Positions 1 to 12,350 are shown, counted from the first letter of the stretch. The stretch: DNA of 64,000 nucleotides from Paenibacillus xylanivorans (GCF_001280595.1 NZ_LITU01000023.1:1-64000), one strand, 5' to 3'. Notes: generated from the letters alone by a model not told the origin. Program-made: numbers and translations.

Positions 1-62
1 GTTCAGTTTTCAAAGATCAAACTCGTTTCGTTGCCGCGGTTGTTTTCTTCAGCAACTCTTAT
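1..62 (-). other. rRNA operon leader
   Basis: On the minus strand the segment holds a GTTGC...GCAAC stem (about 32-56) and then TTGATCTTTGAAAACTGAAC (1-20), which matches the conserved leader or spacer element upstream of 16S rRNA genes in Paenibacillus and Bacillus. An rRNA operon therefore probably begins just left of position 1. Confidence 0.65.
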
Positions 63-91
63 ATCTTATCAGATCCGAACCAACTTTGCAA
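63..91 (-). promoter_or_regulatory. rRNA operon promoter (proximal)
   Basis: Read on the minus strand there is a TTGCAA -35 box (86-91), an exact 17-base spacer and a TAAGAT -10 box (63-68), preceded by an A-rich stretch resembling an UP element. Downstream, toward the left edge, lies the leader ending in the CTTTGAAAACTGAAC motif commonly found just before 16S rRNA in Bacillales. The rRNA genes themselves lie outside the window. That this drives an rrn operon is inference from the leader. Confidence 0.75.
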
Positions 92-172
92 GCACTTTTT
101 TTAAGTTTCTTTCGAAGCTTATTTCATTCGCTTGCCGCACCGTATTTCTCGTGTTTTCTTGGCCGGATTAAT

Positions 173-201
173 AATATATCATGTTCTATTATTAATTACA
201 A
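173..201 (-). promoter_or_regulatory. possible distal rRNA promoter
   Basis: A second minus-strand candidate has TTGTAA (196-201), 17 bases, then TATATT (173-178), about 110 bases upstream of the first. Tandem promoters are usual for rrn operons, but the surroundings are AT-rich, so chance matches are likely. Confidence 0.4.
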
Positions 202-393
202 GCTATATTATAATTATTTTATTTCAATACAGGTAGTTGTCCTACTCTCCTTCTTAACCCAGAATTTAAGCCCTTGGCGCTGAAAGTCTAACTTCGCTTT
301 GTTTTGATTCATTAATAAGGAAACCTCCTCAAGTATCCCTTTCTCTTCACTACAATGACTATTGATTATAAATGTACTCCAGTGATTATTACA

Positions 394-625
394 CTAACGG
401 AATTTCGCGATATGCTCTAAGAGTTCTATGGGATAACCTTCATTGGCTGTAATCCCAACGCCTAAGCTCTAATGGATAGTTTAACTCAGAGGGCCGTAAA
501 AACTTTTCTTCATTAATGTCACTACTTATTAAGTTAGCTTCATCTATATACTGCTCTCTTTCATAATAGTAATAGGATATCGTACAGTGATCTTGTCGCT
601 TCACCAAAATCTCGCCTAGAGTCAT
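394..625 (-). pseudogene. frameshifted small ORF, unknown
   Basis: A 61-codon ORF (440-625) begins MTLGEILVKRQDH and ends at a stop, but the next frame continues naturally with GITANEGYPIELLEHIAKFR to a stop at 394-396. The break falls in a run around 455-462; removing one base there would give a single protein of about 76 residues. No clear ribosome binding site precedes the ATG. I do not recognise the family. The rest of 280-987 shows no convincing gene. Confidence 0.35.
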
Positions 626-987
626 TTTTGCGTGTTAATGTATTTCATATATGCGCATATCTTTATTTCAAAATAAATCCCTGTTCCCTTTATGTATATA
701 CATGTTAGGCAGCAATTCACTTCTCAAAATGAAGGAACTTATTCTTCTTGGCAATTAATTTCCCCAATCTTCAATGAAATTGCCGTTATAGTTTTGCGCA
801 TTTTTCTTTTATGAACACAATAATGAAAGAAATGAGAAATATTCTGAAAACCTTGGTCCTAAAGCATCATTTTCATTCCGAAAACTAACATTAGTCTAGC
901 CCTATTACGATATATCACATGGATACATAGCACCAAACGCAGAGCAACACGCATCCAGATGCTCACAATTAGAAAAAGGAGTGAACT

Positions 988-2754
988 ATGTTGTTAGATA
1001 AGATACGGTGGAGTACTCTTCCCTTCTTTGCTAAAAATCTCGTTATTTCATTCGGCAGCATTATGTTGATTGGGGTTATCCTGATTACAGCGGGATATCA
1101 ACTGCAGAAGAATATTTTGAGTCAACAATTGTACGAGCAGGCTGAGGTTACGACTCAGAAATGGTTTGATGATCTGGATACAGACAAAGTACTTGAAGCA
1201 GTAAAAGAGAAAAGTTATTCCGGACCTGTTCAGAAAGAATTAAGAGAATACCTGGATTCCATCCACGAGCTATATCCCAATATTGCACAAACCTATATCT
1301 TCGGCACTGAACTGAAGGAAGGAAATCAGACGTCCATCATTGCGATTCCTACCAACCTGCTCGGGCCTTTTGAAGAAAGCAATATGGAAGCAGGTTCAAT
1401 GTATCCATTACCACAGAAAAATGTTATAGCTCTTGAAGGTATGAAAATAGACGAGAATCCTGCATTAAGCAGCTTTTATACGGACGAATACGGTACTTGG
1501 ACTACCATTATGTATCCTATTAAAAATGCCGAAGGAAAAATGTACGCTGCACTTTACTTCGACGTTGATGCAAATGCAGTTCCAAAAGGACTCCATAAGC
1601 TGATTACATACAGTAGTATTTTCCTTATCGGTTTCCTGATTCTGTTTATGGTACTGCAGTATATTCTATTAAAGAAAACACTCAAGCCAATTCGCGACCT
1701 CATGAAAGGTATTGAGGCTGCGAGCTCAGGTAATCTGGATGTAACGATCCAAACCGGACGAGATGATCTAGGAATTATCAATCAAAAATTCAATACGATG
1801 ATTCAGCGATTCAATGACACGATGTTCAAAGTCCAAGCGACATCCTATCACCTCTCTGACTCATCCAAGAAATTATTAGATATTTCCGAGAAAAATAATG
1901 ATAACATTCAGCTGATCAGCAGTAATATCCGGGACATTTCTCACGGCCTTCGCTCTCAGGATCAGGCCAGCGTGGAAAGTGCCCGAGCAATGACGGAGAT
2001 GTCTACAGTTGTACAGACAATAGCTACCAGTTCTGCAGATGTAGCGGATGAAGCCCTAAGCATGGAACAACGTTCTAATTCAGGTCATGAGATTATGCAA
2101 CAAGTGATTGAGCAGATGAGACTGATCTCCGGTGCGGTGAAGCACACGTCGGAATCTATACAGTCTTTGGAAAGCCGCTCCAACGAAATTAGTAGCATCG
2201 TAAATATGATTACGCAGATTGCAGAACAGACTAATTTGCTCGCCCTGAATGCTTCCATTGAGGCGGCTCGTGTTGGTGAGGAAGGAAAAGGGTTCGCTGT
2301 GGTCGCAGGGGAAGTACGCAAGCTCGCTGAACAGTCCCAAGACTCAGCCAAACAGATCCGTACCTTGATTGACGGAATTCAACGCGATATCCTCCAATCT
2401 GCCGAAGCTATGCAGCTTGGCTCTCAAGAAGTAGAGAAGGGATCTCATGTCACCCTGGAGACAGGTCAATTCTTTGAAGATATTCTGACAGCTACGAACA
2501 AAGTCGCCAACCAAATTCAGGATATATCCAGCTCTACCGAAGAAATATCCGCCAGCACACAGGAGATGTCGGCTACTGCGGATGAATTGTCTGCGAGCGT
2601 CAGCAAAGCAGCACATAGCAGCAAACAGATTGAGCAATCTATTGCCGAACAGGAATCGTCCATGGCTTCCATTGTCGCTGCTTCTGATGAACTCTCAGCT
2701 GTATCGGGGCAATTGCAAGAACTGATCTCATTTTTCAAAGTAAGGGCCAATTAG
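988..2754 (+). CDS. methyl-accepting chemotaxis protein
   Basis: This is a membrane chemoreceptor that passes a ligand signal through CheW and CheA to the flagellar motor. The 588-residue chain has a first membrane segment at about 18-38, an extracellular Cache-like sensor to about 200, a second membrane segment at about 205-227, a HAMP domain, and a long helical signalling domain. The conserved hairpin tip is visible at about 410-450 ([18 protein letters not shown] followed by GKGFAVVA). The start has AGGAG seven bases upstream. It stands alone, with its own terminator. No C-terminal NWETF-type tether for CheR is seen, which is usual in Bacillales. The ligand cannot be told from sequence. 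Confidence 0.93.
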   Translation: MLLDKIRWSTLPFFAKNLVISFGSIMLIGVILITAGYQLQKNILSQQLYEQAEVTTQKWFDDLDTDKVLEAVKEKSYSGPVQKELREYLDSIHELYPNIAQTYIFGTELKEGNQTSIIAIPTNLLGPFEESNMEAGSMYPLPQKNVIALEGMKIDENPALSSFYTDEYGTWTTIMYPIKNAEGKMYAALYFDVDANAVPKGLHKLITYSSIFLIGFLILFMVLQYILLKKTLKPIRDLMKGIEAASSGNLDVTIQTGRDDLGIINQKFNTMIQRFNDTMFKVQATSYHLSDSSKKLLDISEKNNDNIQLISSNIRDISHGLRSQDQASVESARAMTEMSTVVQTIATSSADVADEALSMEQRSNSGHEIMQQVIEQMRLISGAVKHTSESIQSLESRSNEISSIVNMITQIAEQTNLLALNASIEAARVGEEGKGFAVVAGEVRKLAEQSQDSAKQIRTLIDGIQRDILQSAEAMQLGSQEVEKGSHVTLETGQFFEDILTATNKVANQIQDISSSTEEISASTQEMSATADELSASVSKAAHSSKQIEQSIAEQESSMASIVAASDELSAVSGQLQELISFFKVRAN

Positions 2755-2794
2755 GTCTTTACACCAAATATCAATAAGATCATTAATAACGATG

Positions 2795-2834
2795 AACCAA
2801 GATGTTAGGGTAGTTCCTTGCGTCTTGGTTTTTT
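2795..2834 (+). terminator. terminator after chemoreceptor
   Basis: AACCAAGA (2795-2802) pairs with TCTTGGTT (2823-2830), followed by a T run. It lies about 40 bases after the stop codon. Confidence 0.7.
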
Positions 2835-2982
2835 GATATTCGGGGATGGTATAACACGCTGCGAAAACTTACCTCTCTATTCTTATTTTCTTGGTCTCTC
2901 TTCAATATATAACTTGTGAAATAAAAAAGAGACCCTCCCTGTATTTAGGTCAGATCCCCTCTCCACTCTATCTTGTGCCCAT

Positions 2983-3150
2983 TTACTGGAGCTTGTCACT
3001 TGAAGTTTCGGTGTCGTCCTTCTTCTTCGTGCCTTTACTTTTATAAGGTTTCGGGGCACTCTTCGCCCGGTTAGCGGCGGCTTGCCAACGGTTCCAGCCT
3101 TTTTTTCCGGTGCCGCGCCCAGTACCGCCATTACCTTTTGCTTTACTCAT
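2983..3150 (-). CDS. small basic DUF3934-like protein
   Basis: A 55-residue, strongly basic, Gly/Lys-rich protein beginning MSKAKGNGGTGRGTGKKGWN and ending in an acidic-polar tail. The composition and the GTGRGTGKKGWNRW core resemble the DUF3934 family of short Bacillales proteins, whose function is unknown. The start chosen at 3150 has GGAG about nine bases upstream; a longer reading to 3213 lacks a ribosome binding site. It could bind nucleic acid or ribosomes, but that is a guess from charge only. Confidence 0.65.
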   Translation of the reverse strand: MSKAKGNGGTGRGTGKKGWNRWQAAANRAKSAPKPYKSKGTKKKDDTETSSDKLQ

Positions 3151-3295
3151 TTTATCACTCCAATAATCCTGTATATGCTTAAAAATGACCGTCCTCGGTA
3201 ACTTGTTATGCAACCCAGCCCTTATTATTCACTTCCAGCATTTCTTATTATAACAAAAATTGACGTCTTTACGTTCATTTCCATAAATCATTGTA

Positions 3296-3324
3296 TTGTT
3301 ATTCTGTTATGAAAGCGGTATAGT
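3296..3324 (+). promoter_or_regulatory. licT promoter with cre-like overlap
   Basis: TTGTTA (3296-3301), 17 bases, TATAGT (3319-3324). The sequence TGAAAGCGGTATAG at 3310-3323 partly matches the CcpA cre consensus and overlaps the -10 box, suggesting glucose repression. Confidence 0.65.
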
Positions 3325-3359
3325 GGACATAATTAAAAGAGGAAGCTGTGTCTTCTTCG

Positions 3360-3427
3360 GGATTGTTACTGGTAAGCAGGCGATACCCAAACAAAGGCTG
3401 TCTAACATGCCTTAGTTTGGGTTTTTT
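3360..3427 (+). promoter_or_regulatory. RAT antiterminator and terminator (licT leader)
   Basis: GGATTGTTACTGGTAAGCAG (from 3360) is a textbook ribonucleic antiterminator target for LicT/SacT-type proteins. Its 3' end overlaps the 5' arm of a terminator (ACCCAAAC at 3385-3392 with GTTTGGGT at 3415-3422, then six Ts). Binding of active LicT to the RAT would block the terminator, so licT probably controls its own expression. Confidence 0.92.
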
Positions 3428-3461
3428 GTTATTATTACGAGCTATTGAGGTGAACACATAT

Positions 3462-4322
3462 ATGATCATCCGACAGATTTTTAACAACAATGTAATCCGG
3501 GCAGAAAATCAGGTTGGCCACGAATTTGTTGTCATTGGCAACGGTCTGGGCTTCAAAAAGAAAAATGGACAGCCCGTGGATGAGGATAAAATCGAAAAAA
3601 CCTTTGTGCTGAAATCGGATAAAATACCGCAAAAATTGATTGACCTGATCGGTGAAACATCGGTTGAATATTTAAAATTGGCTGATGAAATAGTCGCCTA
3701 TGCCAAAAAGGAAATGGGCGATATTTTTAGTGATAATATCTATATTTCGTTGATTGATCATATTCAATTCGCCATTACACGGTACCGCAAATCCGTCGGG
3801 CTGAAGAATTCCCTTTTGTGGCAAATCAAGAAGTTTTACAAAAAGGAGTTTTGGATTGGCATGAACGCAGTCGAACTGATTCAGGAACAATTCGGCATTC
3901 AGATGGATGAACATGAGGCGAGCTTTATTGCCATGCACTTTGTCAACGCCCGCCAAGATGGTCAGGGTATGAAACAAACGGTTGAAATTACCGAGGTTAT
4001 TGATGATATTTTCAACATTGTCACCAATCATTACCACATCGCCCTGGATGAAAATTCATTTAATTATTCCCGGTTTATTACCCATCTGCAATACTTTGTG
4101 CAGAGAATGTTGAGTAATGAACAGGAGCAATTTGCTTCGGGAGATAACTTCCTTTATGAGCAGGTTAAAGACAAGTATGCCAAGGCTTTTCAGTGTACAC
4201 AAATGATTAATCAATACCTTGAAGAGAAGTTTGAAAGCGCCATGTCCATTGATGAAAAAGTCTATTTGACGATTCATATTCACCGTGTCACTTCCCGTAA
4301 CGAAATGCTGGACGCTGAATAA
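3462..4322 (+). CDS. licT: LicT/BglG-family transcriptional antiterminator
   Basis: An RNA-binding antiterminator for beta-glucoside genes, 286 residues from the ATG at 3462, which has GAGGTGA upstream. An in-frame extension to 3348 would start inside the RAT and is rejected. The N-terminal CAT domain (about 1-55, MIIRQIFNNNVIRAEN) binds RAT RNA. PRD1 (about 65-170) and PRD2 (about 175-280) carry the regulatory histidines, for example in LIDHIQFAI, MHFVNA and IHIHRV. In the known family, EII phosphorylates PRD1 when sugar is absent and HPr phosphorylates PRD2 to activate. Two matching RATs lie in front of licT and bglP, which fits the role. Confidence 0.95.
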   Translation: MIIRQIFNNNVIRAENQVGHEFVVIGNGLGFKKKNGQPVDEDKIEKTFVLKSDKIPQKLIDLIGETSVEYLKLADEIVAYAKKEMGDIFSDNIYISLIDHIQFAITRYRKSVGLKNSLLWQIKKFYKKEFWIGMNAVELIQEQFGIQMDEHEASFIAMHFVNARQDGQGMKQTVEITEVIDDIFNIVTNHYHIALDENSFNYSRFITHLQYFVQRMLSNEQEQFASGDNFLYEQVKDKYAKAFQCTQMINQYLEEKFESAMSIDEKVYLTIHIHRVTSRNEMLDAE

Positions 4323-4329
4323 AAAAAGC

Positions 4330-4358
4330 TTGCAAACGATTTCGGCGTCATTTATAGT
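4330..4358 (+). promoter_or_regulatory. bglP promoter with cre-like site
   Basis: TTGCAA (4330-4335), 17 bases, TATAGT (4353-4358). TTGCAAACGATTTCGG at 4330-4345 fits 14 of 16 positions of the cre consensus and covers the -35 box, predicting CcpA repression. The promoter starts within ten bases of the licT stop codon. Confidence 0.72.
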
Positions 4359-4380
4359 AGGTCTCACAACTTAACGACAA

Positions 4381-4470
4381 GGATTGTTACTGGTAAAGCA
4401 GGCGATACCTAAATGATTGGCAACGGGTCATCTTTCCGATGATCATAGCCATTCGTTTAGGTATTTTTTT
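4381..4470 (+). promoter_or_regulatory. RAT antiterminator and terminator (bglP leader)
   Basis: The RAT begins GGATTGTTACTGGTAAAGCA at 4381. A terminator overlaps it: ACCTAAA at 4407-4413 pairs with TTTAGGT at 4456-4462, with extra pairing inside the loop, and ends in a run of seven Ts. This is a second near-identical LicT switch, in front of the PTS gene. Confidence 0.93.
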
Positions 4471-4488
4471 GTTTTCAGGCAATCTTAA

Positions 4489-6405
<1,917 letters not shown>

Positions 6406-6435
6406 CTCAACTTATAACCTATGTATTCAATTTAG

Positions 6436-7857
<1,422 letters not shown>

Positions 7858-7869
7858 CATCATAAAATA

Positions 7870-7916
7870 AAAAAACAGTCGTTTACACATGAATCATGTG
7901 TAAACGACTGTTTTTT
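7870..7916. terminator. bidirectional terminator
   Basis: A perfect hairpin with arms of about 22 bases (CAGTCGTTTACACATG and its complement, flanked by A and T runs) separates bglH from the convergent MFS gene and can stop transcription from both sides. Confidence 0.93.
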
Positions 7917-7951
7917 GTGTTGATACTCACGCACTGTTATTCAAATCAGAA

Positions 7952-9187
7952 TTACATTTCAGCCTTGGTATTGCCTGTTGTCGACTTTACACCACCTCTT
8001 AGTACTCTCAGAGATAACAGGAAACAGATCGCCAGAACGGCAGCTGCCGAAACGTAAGGGTAGTTAATATTCACATCGAATAGCGCCCCAGCTACGATCG
8101 GACCTGCGATATTCCCCAAACTTGTATAGGCCGAGTTCAATCCAGCCACAAAGCCCTGCTGTTCTTGTGCCAGTTTCGACATCTGTGTACTGATTGCCGG
8201 ACGCAAAATATCCATGCCTAGGAAAACGATAAATGTAACGACCAGAATCATCCAGTACGTGTTCACAAACAGGGTCAACAGTACAAATACCGCTACGAAG
8301 AGCAAGCAGATCGAAATGACTTTTTTCTCACCAAATCGGTTTAACAGCCAGCCAATCAGTGAGACCTGCACCACGGCTCCCGCAATGGAACCAAACGTTA
8401 TAATGAATGCAATATCCTTGGTGGTGAAGCCAAATTTGTGATCCACGAACAGAGAAAAGACTGTCTCATAGTTAGCCAGGCCAAACGCCATAACAAATAC
8501 GATAATCAAACTGAAAAAATAGGGCTCCCGGTACGAATGCAGCAACTGGGTAACCATGCCCGTGCCTTTGACCTTCGGTGCACCCGCAACAGGTTTGGTT
8601 TGCTCGGTTTGCTCTCCGGTAATTCTGGTCGATTCCGGCAAAATAATCAACGTAATGATGGATGCCAGCAAACCCGCAATACCTGCCGCATAGAAAGGAA
8701 TCCGAATACCAAAGTCAGCGATATATCCACCGATGCCCGGACCAATGATAAAACCTGTAGTAATTGCCGCATTGATTAATCCCATGCCTTTACCGCGTTC
8801 TTCTTCTGTCGTAATATCTGCGGTATAGGCCATTACTGCTGGGAAGATCATCGCTGCACCGATCCCTCCAAGCATCCGGGCTGCGAAGAGCAGCGATGGT
8901 GCATTCACAGCACCAAACATAAACTCTGATACAGCAAAGATTAACATGCCGCCAACGATAATTTTTTTACGCCCCAAGATGTCAGACCAACGGCCCGCAA
9001 CTGGAGAAAACAGAAACTGCGTGAAGGAGAATGCTGCTACCAACAAACCAACCGTGAATCCGGTGATTTGTAGTAGATCCATATACGCAGGCATAATAGG
9101 TACCACAAGACCTATACCTGTAAAAACGAGAAAAATATTAAACATTAACAGCAGCAATGCGCCCCTGTTCCGTGTAAGTAATGCCAT
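7952..9187 (-). CDS. MFS multidrug/tetracycline-type efflux transporter
   Basis: A proton-driven drug exporter of the major facilitator superfamily, 411 residues with twelve predicted membrane segments. Motif A is seen as GRWSDILGRKKI after the second segment, and the antiporter-like motif C region as GFIIGPGIGG. It resembles the NorA/Bmr/TetA group. The ATG at 9187 has GGAGGA seven bases upstream; a start at 9211 would include that site in the coding region. It lies directly downstream of a TetR-family gene on the same strand, 33 bases apart, so it is probably the regulated target. The substrate is unknown. Confidence 0.88.
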   Translation of the reverse strand: MALLTRNRGALLLLMFNIFLVFTGIGLVVPIMPAYMDLLQITGFTVGLLVAAFSFTQFLFSPVAGRWSDILGRKKIIVGGMLIFAVSEFMFGAVNAPSLLFAARMLGGIGAAMIFPAVMAYTADITTEEERGKGMGLINAAITTGFIIGPGIGGYIADFGIRIPFYAAGIAGLLASIITLIILPESTRITGEQTEQTKPVAGAPKVKGTGMVTQLLHSYREPYFFSLIIVFVMAFGLANYETVFSLFVDHKFGFTTKDIAFIITFGSIAGAVVQVSLIGWLLNRFGEKKVISICLLFVAVFVLLTLFVNTYWMILVVTFIVFLGMDILRPAISTQMSKLAQEQQGFVAGLNSAYTSLGNIAGPIVAGALFDVNINYPYVSAAAVLAICFLLSLRVLRGGVKSTTGNTKAEM

Positions 9188-9220
9188 GATTCCATCCTCC
9201 GTAGTTGTCAAAATGTTGCC

Positions 9221-9826
9221 TTAATCTTTATCTTTTGCAATTCCATACAAGAATACGCTAGCGGCTTGGCGGTATAAGGCAAGAGCCTGATCTGGCTCCA
9301 TGCCGCGCGACAGCTGACTGAGACCAATAATGGTGCTTTCCAGAATGAGGGCAAGATTATCTGCGTTGTCTGCCTTAAACTCTCCGCTCTCTATCCCCTG
9401 TTCCACCAATTGTTTGTTAAATTGAATATGCCGCTCAAACATCAAAGCTATTCGTTCTTCAATATCATTTTCTTTCTTTTCACCGGTGAAAAACTCATCT
9501 GCCGCCTTGGTCAGTGGGTGATTCATGTCATCAAGGACTAATTGTTCCGTCAAGCCGTAAATCTTCTCCGTAGAAGTATGATACAGATGTTCCTTGGCTG
9601 CCCAATTCTCTTCCCACTCCCGATCCCACTCATCAATCAGATACAGAAAGAGACCTTCCTTACTTTTAAAATGGTAATATATATTGCCTTTGCTGCTGCC
9701 CGTCGCAGCCACAATATCTTCAATGGACGTTGCTTTATAGCCTTTTTGCACAAAAAGGGCTCTTGAGGCATCCGCAAGTTTCTTCTTGGTCTGCTCGGTT
9801 TGTAGTTGCTTTTTATTCAAACTCAT
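9221..9826 (-). CDS. TetR-family repressor of the efflux pump
   Basis: A one-component repressor of 201 residues. The N-terminal helix-turn-helix is clear (TSIEDIVAATGSSKGNIYYH, about 35-55), followed by the usual KEGLFLYLID helix and a variable ligand-binding domain. GGTGGAG lies eight bases before the ATG at 9826; a GTG nine bases earlier is possible. It is the first gene of a two-gene unit with the MFS pump. A palindrome just upstream is a likely autoregulatory operator, so a pump substrate probably induces both genes. Confidence 0.88.
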   Translation of the reverse strand: MSLNKKQLQTEQTKKKLADASRALFVQKGYKATSIEDIVAATGSSKGNIYYHFKSKEGLFLYLIDEWDREWEENWAAKEHLYHTSTEKIYGLTEQLVLDDMNHPLTKAADEFFTGEKKENDIEERIALMFERHIQFNKQLVEQGIESGEFKADNADNLALILESTIIGLSQLSRGMEPDQALALYRQAASVFLYGIAKDKD

Positions 9827-9847
9827 ACATTTCACTCCACCTCTTGC

Positions 9848-9869
9848 ATACTGAACGTTCGTTCTGTAT
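9848..9869. promoter_or_regulatory. TetR-type operator
   Basis: ATACTGAACGTTCGTTCTGT begins a 22-base near-palindrome with GAACG/CGTTC half-sites, placed about 22 bases before the TetR-family start codon. This is the usual position and pattern for autorepression. Confidence 0.75.
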
Positions 9870-9898
9870 TTTAACAGATGAATCGAACATAAGCAATC

Positions 9899-9930
9899 AA
9901 AAAGGGGAGTTAGCAGATTTGCCAGCTCCC
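9899..9930 (-). terminator. terminator after HtrA-like protease
   Basis: On the minus strand GGGAGCTGGCA pairs with TGCTAACTCCC and is followed by CTTTTT. It lies 13 bases after the protease stop codon. Confidence 0.8.
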
Positions 9931-9942
9931 TCTCCCTGCGCT

Positions 9943-11091
9943 TTATTTCATCTTCTTGCCCTGGCCATGCAATATTTTCAGCTGGCCATTCTCATATCCT
10001 ACCTGATACGTAACTTTGTATTTCGTTGTTACATACTCGCCATCTCTACGCTCATCCGCTGTAATGACCGCCGTCACTTCCATCTCTTTATTTCCGTTGG
10101 TTGTAGAGGAAATATCACCGATAGTTACATAGCTCGTATTTATATACCCTTCGCGAAACTTGGCATATGTCGTCCCACTCTGCCAATCGCTGCCGAGCAA
10201 TGCATAAGCCGTGACATAATCGCTCAGATTCAGGCTCATATAAAAGTCCGTCACCAGCCCTTCTGCTTCCAATGATGCTGAGGTTGATCCCGAATGCGTA
10301 TCCCCTGCCGTCTTAACCGTTGCTCCAACTGAAGGATTTTGGGACCACGCCTGCACCTGCTTGAGCACACTGGTCATAGGGATGCTGAATCCAATTCCAC
10401 CCTCCTGCTCCACCACAGCTGAATTGATGCCGAGTACTTCGCCAGTCTCCGCACTAATCAGTGGTCCACCACTGTTACCATGAGTTATAGGAGCTGATAT
10501 CTGATAAAGATTGCTATAAATATAAGGTGCTATTTCAAAGCTACGTCCTACACCACTAATAATTCCCGTAGTTACGGTATTCTCCAGCCCGAGCGGACTG
10601 CCCAGCGCCAGGATCTCGTCTCCAGTCTCGGCTTTGGATTTGGCAATGGATAGTGGTTTGACCTTTTTCAGATCCGGCACCCTGACAACTGCCACGTCTG
10701 TCTCTTCCCCTATACCAATGACTGTTCCTTTATATTCCTCATGATTGAGGGTACGGACGGTCACTTCTTTTGAGCCTTCCACCACATGTGCATTGGTTAC
10801 GATGTCCCCTTGGTCATTGTAAAGAAAGCCAGAGCCCAATCCACTGCTGCTCTCGATCGTAACCACTTTCTTCTGGCTCTCTTCAATGATCTGTTTGCGC
10901 GTCTTCTTCTCAGGCTCCTTGGAAGCAGTCGTCACTACCGCGCTTTGCGTTTCCTTCGCAGCGACAACAGCCAGTCTGGGCCCATCCTGCAACTGATCTG
11001 CTGAATGCTGATGTATCCAGAACACGCCTCCTGTTCCAGCACCAATAATCATGGCACTGGATATGATCATACTCCATGTTCGTTTGGCCAT
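9943..11091 (-). CDS. HtrA-like trypsin-fold serine protease with NTF2-like tail
   Basis: A membrane-anchored extracytoplasmic serine protease of 382 residues. A membrane segment lies at about 7-24, then a chymotrypsin-fold domain with the triad His102 (TNAHVVEG), Asp132 (TDVAVVRV) and Ser207 (GNSGGPL). Unlike standard HtrA/DegP it has no PDZ domain. The last 110 or so residues (LVTDFYMSLNLSDYVTAYAL onward) look like an NTF2-like fold instead. The ATG at 11091 is preceded by GGGGGA, and an upstream start would overlap the previous gene. It lies 14 bases after the zinc-ribbon/FxLYD gene and is probably cotranscribed with it. A role in envelope quality control is inference. Confidence 0.85.
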   Translation of the reverse strand: MAKRTWSMIISSAMIIGAGTGGVFWIHQHSADQLQDGPRLAVVAAKETQSAVVTTASKEPEKKTRKQIIEESQKKVVTIESSSGLGSGFLYNDQGDIVTNAHVVEGSKEVTVRTLNHEEYKGTVIGIGEETDVAVVRVPDLKKVKPLSIAKSKAETGDEILALGSPLGLENTVTTGIISGVGRSFEIAPYIYSNLYQISAPITHGNSGGPLISAETGEVLGINSAVVEQEGGIGFSIPMTSVLKQVQAWSQNPSVGATVKTAGDTHSGSTSASLEAEGLVTDFYMSLNLSDYVTAYALLGSDWQSGTTYAKFREGYINTSYVTIGDISSTTNGNKEMEVTAVITADERRDGEYVTTKYKVTYQVGYENGQLKILHGQGKKMK

Positions 11092-11105
11092 TCCAACCTG
11101 TCCCC

Positions 11106-12350
11106 CTATTCCAGATACCACGTTGCATTCACAACAGAGACTTCTGCTTCCTGATAAACACCATAATAATAGGTTTCAAAGAAACCTTCTTCCCCCACTT
11201 CCAACCAGCTTGGATACACATCTACATAAGTCTGGCCCAGATAGCTACCGTCTGTACCATAAATGTCAACCAAGACAGTGATGGAAGAGATCGGCCGGGT
11301 CGCATTGTTTACCATTGAACCGCTAATATAAAGGTCACCATATATATCGAGTGCTGCTTCAACGTTCACTATGCTTACTGCCGCCGTTCGATTCTTCAGA
11401 TCTTCCTCCGCAGCCTGTTGCTCCGCCAGTTGGATACGTTCCGCTTCCGCTTTTTCAAACGCCTTTCTTTCACTGAGCACCCTCTCACGGTAAGCAGTCA
11501 GTTTTTCATTTTCCGGCGCATAGGACAATCCCTGATCCACAGTTTGTAAAGCAGCTGTGAAATCCTTTTTCTTCACTTGCTGTTCAGCTTGCTTATAGCT
11601 AAGGCCAGCCAGCTTGTCGATAATTTGTTTCTGAACCGCTTCTGCTTCCTTGCCTTTCAATTTCGATACTGTGTCCAATTTCTCAGCAAGTGCCTGTACG
11701 GTTGTCAAACTATCGATTTCCTGCTTTACCTTCAGGACAGCCAGTGTCACCTTATTGTTGTTTAAAGTCGTGCGCACCTTAGCAAAAACCGGTTCTTCTC
11801 GCTCTTTCAACACTTTCGCTACAGCCTGAAGTGTCTTGTCACCGGCAGCAAGTTTCCCAGTTTTCAAACTTGTCGCAGCTTCGTTCAACTGATTCATCAG
11901 ATTGAAGGCTTTGGCTGTAATTTGGCGATCCTGCAAAAATCCATCAACGTTTGGCCGCTTCGCAAGAGCCGAGTCCAAAAGTTGAAGCGCCTCTTGATAT
12001 TTTCCATCCAAAGCCGCCTGCTCCGCCTGTTGATGCAGTGATTTTACCTCTGCATTTATACCCATTTCCTGCTTGTAATAGTAAGTCAACAAAGACCCCA
12101 TTACCGCTGCCAGTAGCAGTGGAATAATCCAGCTAAATGCACGACCTTGTGCAGTGTTGCTCTGCTTCGGTGCAGACTAATGCTGTCTGGATAACTGATC
12201 TAATGCTTTTCCCGTTCCACTTTCCAGACCAACTGCTGTTTCTGCCCAAATCTGCTCATCTGTAGAGCTTGAATCTTTTAATTTCGTTCTACACTTTCTA
12301 CATGTGCTGTCCCCTGGACTGCTTTTGGTCCCACATACGTGACAATACAC
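11106..12350 (-). pseudogene. zinc-ribbon/TM/FxLYD protein interrupted by in-frame TAG
   Basis: Reading from a GTG at 12350 (GGAGGG six bases upstream) gives 57 codons with a zinc ribbon (CHVC...CRKC, Cys3, 6, 17, 20), then a TAG at 12177-12179. The same frame continues without another stop for 357 codons: a membrane segment (SWIIPLLLAAVMGSLL), a TPR-like helical region and a C-terminal FxLYD-type beta domain. Full length would be about 414 residues. The downstream part alone has an ATG at 12101 but no ribosome binding site, and that start cuts the membrane segment. The layout matches known zinc-ribbon, membrane, FxLYD proteins. Either a nonsense mutation or a base-call error is likely. Confidence 0.8.

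Noticed and set aside
86-283. 65-codon plus-strand ORF at the left edge
   Set aside because: Overlaps the rRNA promoter region; AT-rich, with no ribosome binding site and no recognisable domain.
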